Assembly: GCA_902791085.1 (NCBI GenBank)
Contig: CADAUN010000012.1
Span: forward strand, 1 to 15,851
From: an uncultured Erysipelotrichaceae bacterium
GTDB taxonomy: Bacteria; Bacillota_I; Bacilli_A; RFN20; CAG-826
DNA: 15,851 nt
Direction: 5' to 3'
Shown here: piece by piece, positions 14,626-15,851 of the stretch
Layout of the letters: the number at the start of each line of letters is the position of its first letter
Position numbering within the stretch: the first letter of the stretch is position 1
Notes under the pieces: generated by a model
What the model saw: only the letters and a program-made list of their open reading frames with translations
Told to the model about the DNA's origin: nothing
Databases searched by the model: none
Program-made: the position numbers and the translations under genes

Positions 14626-15851
14626 ATGCAATTCCCTAATCATTTCATCGCTGCGTCTTCCGATTTTCAAGCCATCGATCATTGGGTTCCGGCCCCTTAT
14701 TTTCGAAAATCATTTATTCTTCCCCAAGTAGAACCGTCCGAAATCGTTCTTTGTGGATTGGGTTTTTATCGTCTTTGGATCAATGGACAAGAAATCACGG
14801 ACGGCGTATTGACTCCTTATATCGCTAATCCCGATCATTTTCTTTATTACGATCGTTATGATGTGACCCCTTATCTTAAACCAGGCAAAAACGTCATCGG
14901 TATTTTGTTAGGCAATGGCTTTCTAAACCAAGGGACAGTGAGTTGGAATTTCAATCAATCTCCCTTCCGCGATGCGCCTAAAGTTGCCTTAGGATTCTAT
15001 CAAAATGGCGCGCTATCTTTCGAAAGTGACACCTCTTTTAAAGTGGCTTCTTCACCGATTCTTTGGAATGATTATCGCGGTGGCGAATATTATGACGCAA
15101 GAAAAGAGATCCCGGGCTGGAATGCCATCGAATTTGATGATTCCGCTTGGCAAAACGCGATCGAAGCGAAAACGCCAAAAGGAGAACCAACCTTTTCTTC
15201 TTCGCCACGAATCCGTTATTTTGAAGAGAAAAAGCCTCTGGCCATCCGTAAAACCAAACGAGGATACGTGTACGTTTTCCCAGAAAACGAAGCTGGCGTA
15301 ACGAGATTATCCATTCAAGGAAAAGAGGGACAAACCATCGTCCTTCGTTATGGAGAATGGATGCTGAACGGTGAATTCGATGATGCCTTCATTCGGCTCG
15401 GAGAAGAAACGCCAGATTGCTATTCTCAAATGGATACCTACGTTCTAAAAGGTGGCGCAAAAGAGACTCATGTTCCTTCGTTTGTCTATCATGGATTTCA
15501 AATCGTGCTGGTCGAAGGCTTAAAGGAAGAACAAGCCACTCCTAATTTGCTGACCTATCTCGTGATGCATACCGATCTTCCCCGAATCGGTTTGTTCCAT
15601 TCGTCGAATGTTACGATGAATCGGTTGGTCGATATGGCCGACGTTTCTTATTTAGCAAACTTCTTTGATTTCCCGACCGATTGCCCGCATCGCGAGAAAA
15701 ACGGCTGGACAGGAGATGCCGCCTTATCGATGGACTATTTCTTATGGACGCGCGACTCTGTCGCTTCCTTGAAAGAATGGTATCGTTCTGTGTTAAAAGC
15801 AATGAATGAAAAAGGGGCAATCCCAGGCATCGTCCCGACAGGCGGATGGGG
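14626..15851 (+). CDS. GH78 alpha-L-rhamnosidase, N-terminal 408 codons (cut by right edge)
   Basis: The protein hydrolyses terminal alpha-L-rhamnose by family membership. There is no signal peptide, so it acts in the cytosol on imported rhamnosides. Domain order fits GH78: an N-terminal beta-sandwich (about 20-110) with YRLWINGQEITDGVLTPY and the YDVTPYLKPGKNVIGILLGNGF end; then a domain with RYGEWMLNGEFDD, DTYVLKGG and PSFVYHGFQ (about 240-300); then the start of the alpha/alpha-barrel. The barrel carries D352-CPHREKNGWTGD-A, whose D352, E357 and D364 have the spacing (0, +5, +12) of the catalytic Asp-Glu-Asp set in characterised GH78 enzymes, with E357 the expected general acid. The second catalytic Glu lies beyond the edge. 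It is transcribed divergently from the ATPase cassette, 121 nt away. Specificity for rhamnose over related sugars is a family expectation, not shown here. Confidence 0.92.
   Translation, partial: MQFPNHFIAASSDFQAIDHWVPAPYFRKSFILPQVEPSEIVLCGLGFYRLWINGQEITDGVLTPYIANPDHFLYYDRYDVTPYLKPGKNVIGILLGNGFLNQGTVSWNFNQSPFRDAPKVALGFYQNGALSFESDTSFKVASSPILWNDYRGGEYYDARKEIPGWNAIEFDDSAWQNAIEAKTPKGEPTFSSSPRIRYFEEKKPLAIRKTKRGYVYVFPENEAGVTRLSIQGKEGQTIVLRYGEWMLNGEFDDAFIRLGEETPDCYSQMDTYVLKGGAKETHVPSFVYHGFQIVLVEGLKEEQATPNLLTYLVMHTDLPRIGLFHSSNVTMNRLVDMADVSYLANFFDFPTDCPHREKNGWTGDAALSMDYFLWTRDSVASLKEWYRSVLKAMNEKGAIPGIVPTGGW

Overview
The window looks like a piece of a low-to-moderate GC, Gram-positive-type (Firmicutes/Bacilli-like) gut or host-associated bacterium. 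The reasons are four consensus lipobox signal peptides, strong AGGAGG-type ribosome binding sites, CUT1-type sugar ABC transporter genes, a cre-like site and a YesL/DUF624-like membrane protein. TGA ends several genes and Trp is written TGG, so the standard bacterial code applies and this is not a Mycoplasma/Spiroplasma code-4 genome. The species cannot be named from this sequence.

Region 1 (1-10753, all on the minus strand) is one long glycan-utilisation operon. In transcription order it runs: two CUT1 permeases, a lipoprotein sugar-binding protein, a secreted GH123/DUF4091-type glycosidase, and three surface lipoproteins. The third lipoprotein runs off the left edge. Two of the lipoproteins together carry five copies of what looks like a carbohydrate-binding beta-sandwich module. 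The likely division of labour is surface capture, extracellular trimming, binding-protein capture and import. The operon has no ATPase gene of its own.

Region 2 (10754-11860) holds a 183-nt divergent control region with a 13/14 match to the CcpA cre consensus, and an AraC-family regulator transcribed to the right. This regulator probably controls the sugar operon.

Region 3 (11880-14504, minus strand) is a tightly overlapping four-gene cassette. It encodes a MalK-like ATPase that stops where the MalK regulatory domain would begin, a 2-TM protein with a soluble C-terminal domain, a single-TM anchored protein with faint sugar-binding-protein character, and a polytopic DUF624-like protein. The chain ATGA overlaps suggest a single complex. 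This is the best candidate for an under-described system in the window.

Region 4 (14505-15851) has a 121-nt divergent gap and then the first 408 codons of a cytoplasmic GH78 alpha-L-rhamnosidase on the plus strand, cut by the right edge. Both divergent starts flanking this gap have a -10-like hexamer exactly 6 nt before ATG and no convincing Shine-Dalgarno, which suggests leaderless transcripts. I saw no tRNA, rRNA, CRISPR array, insertion sequence or attachment site.
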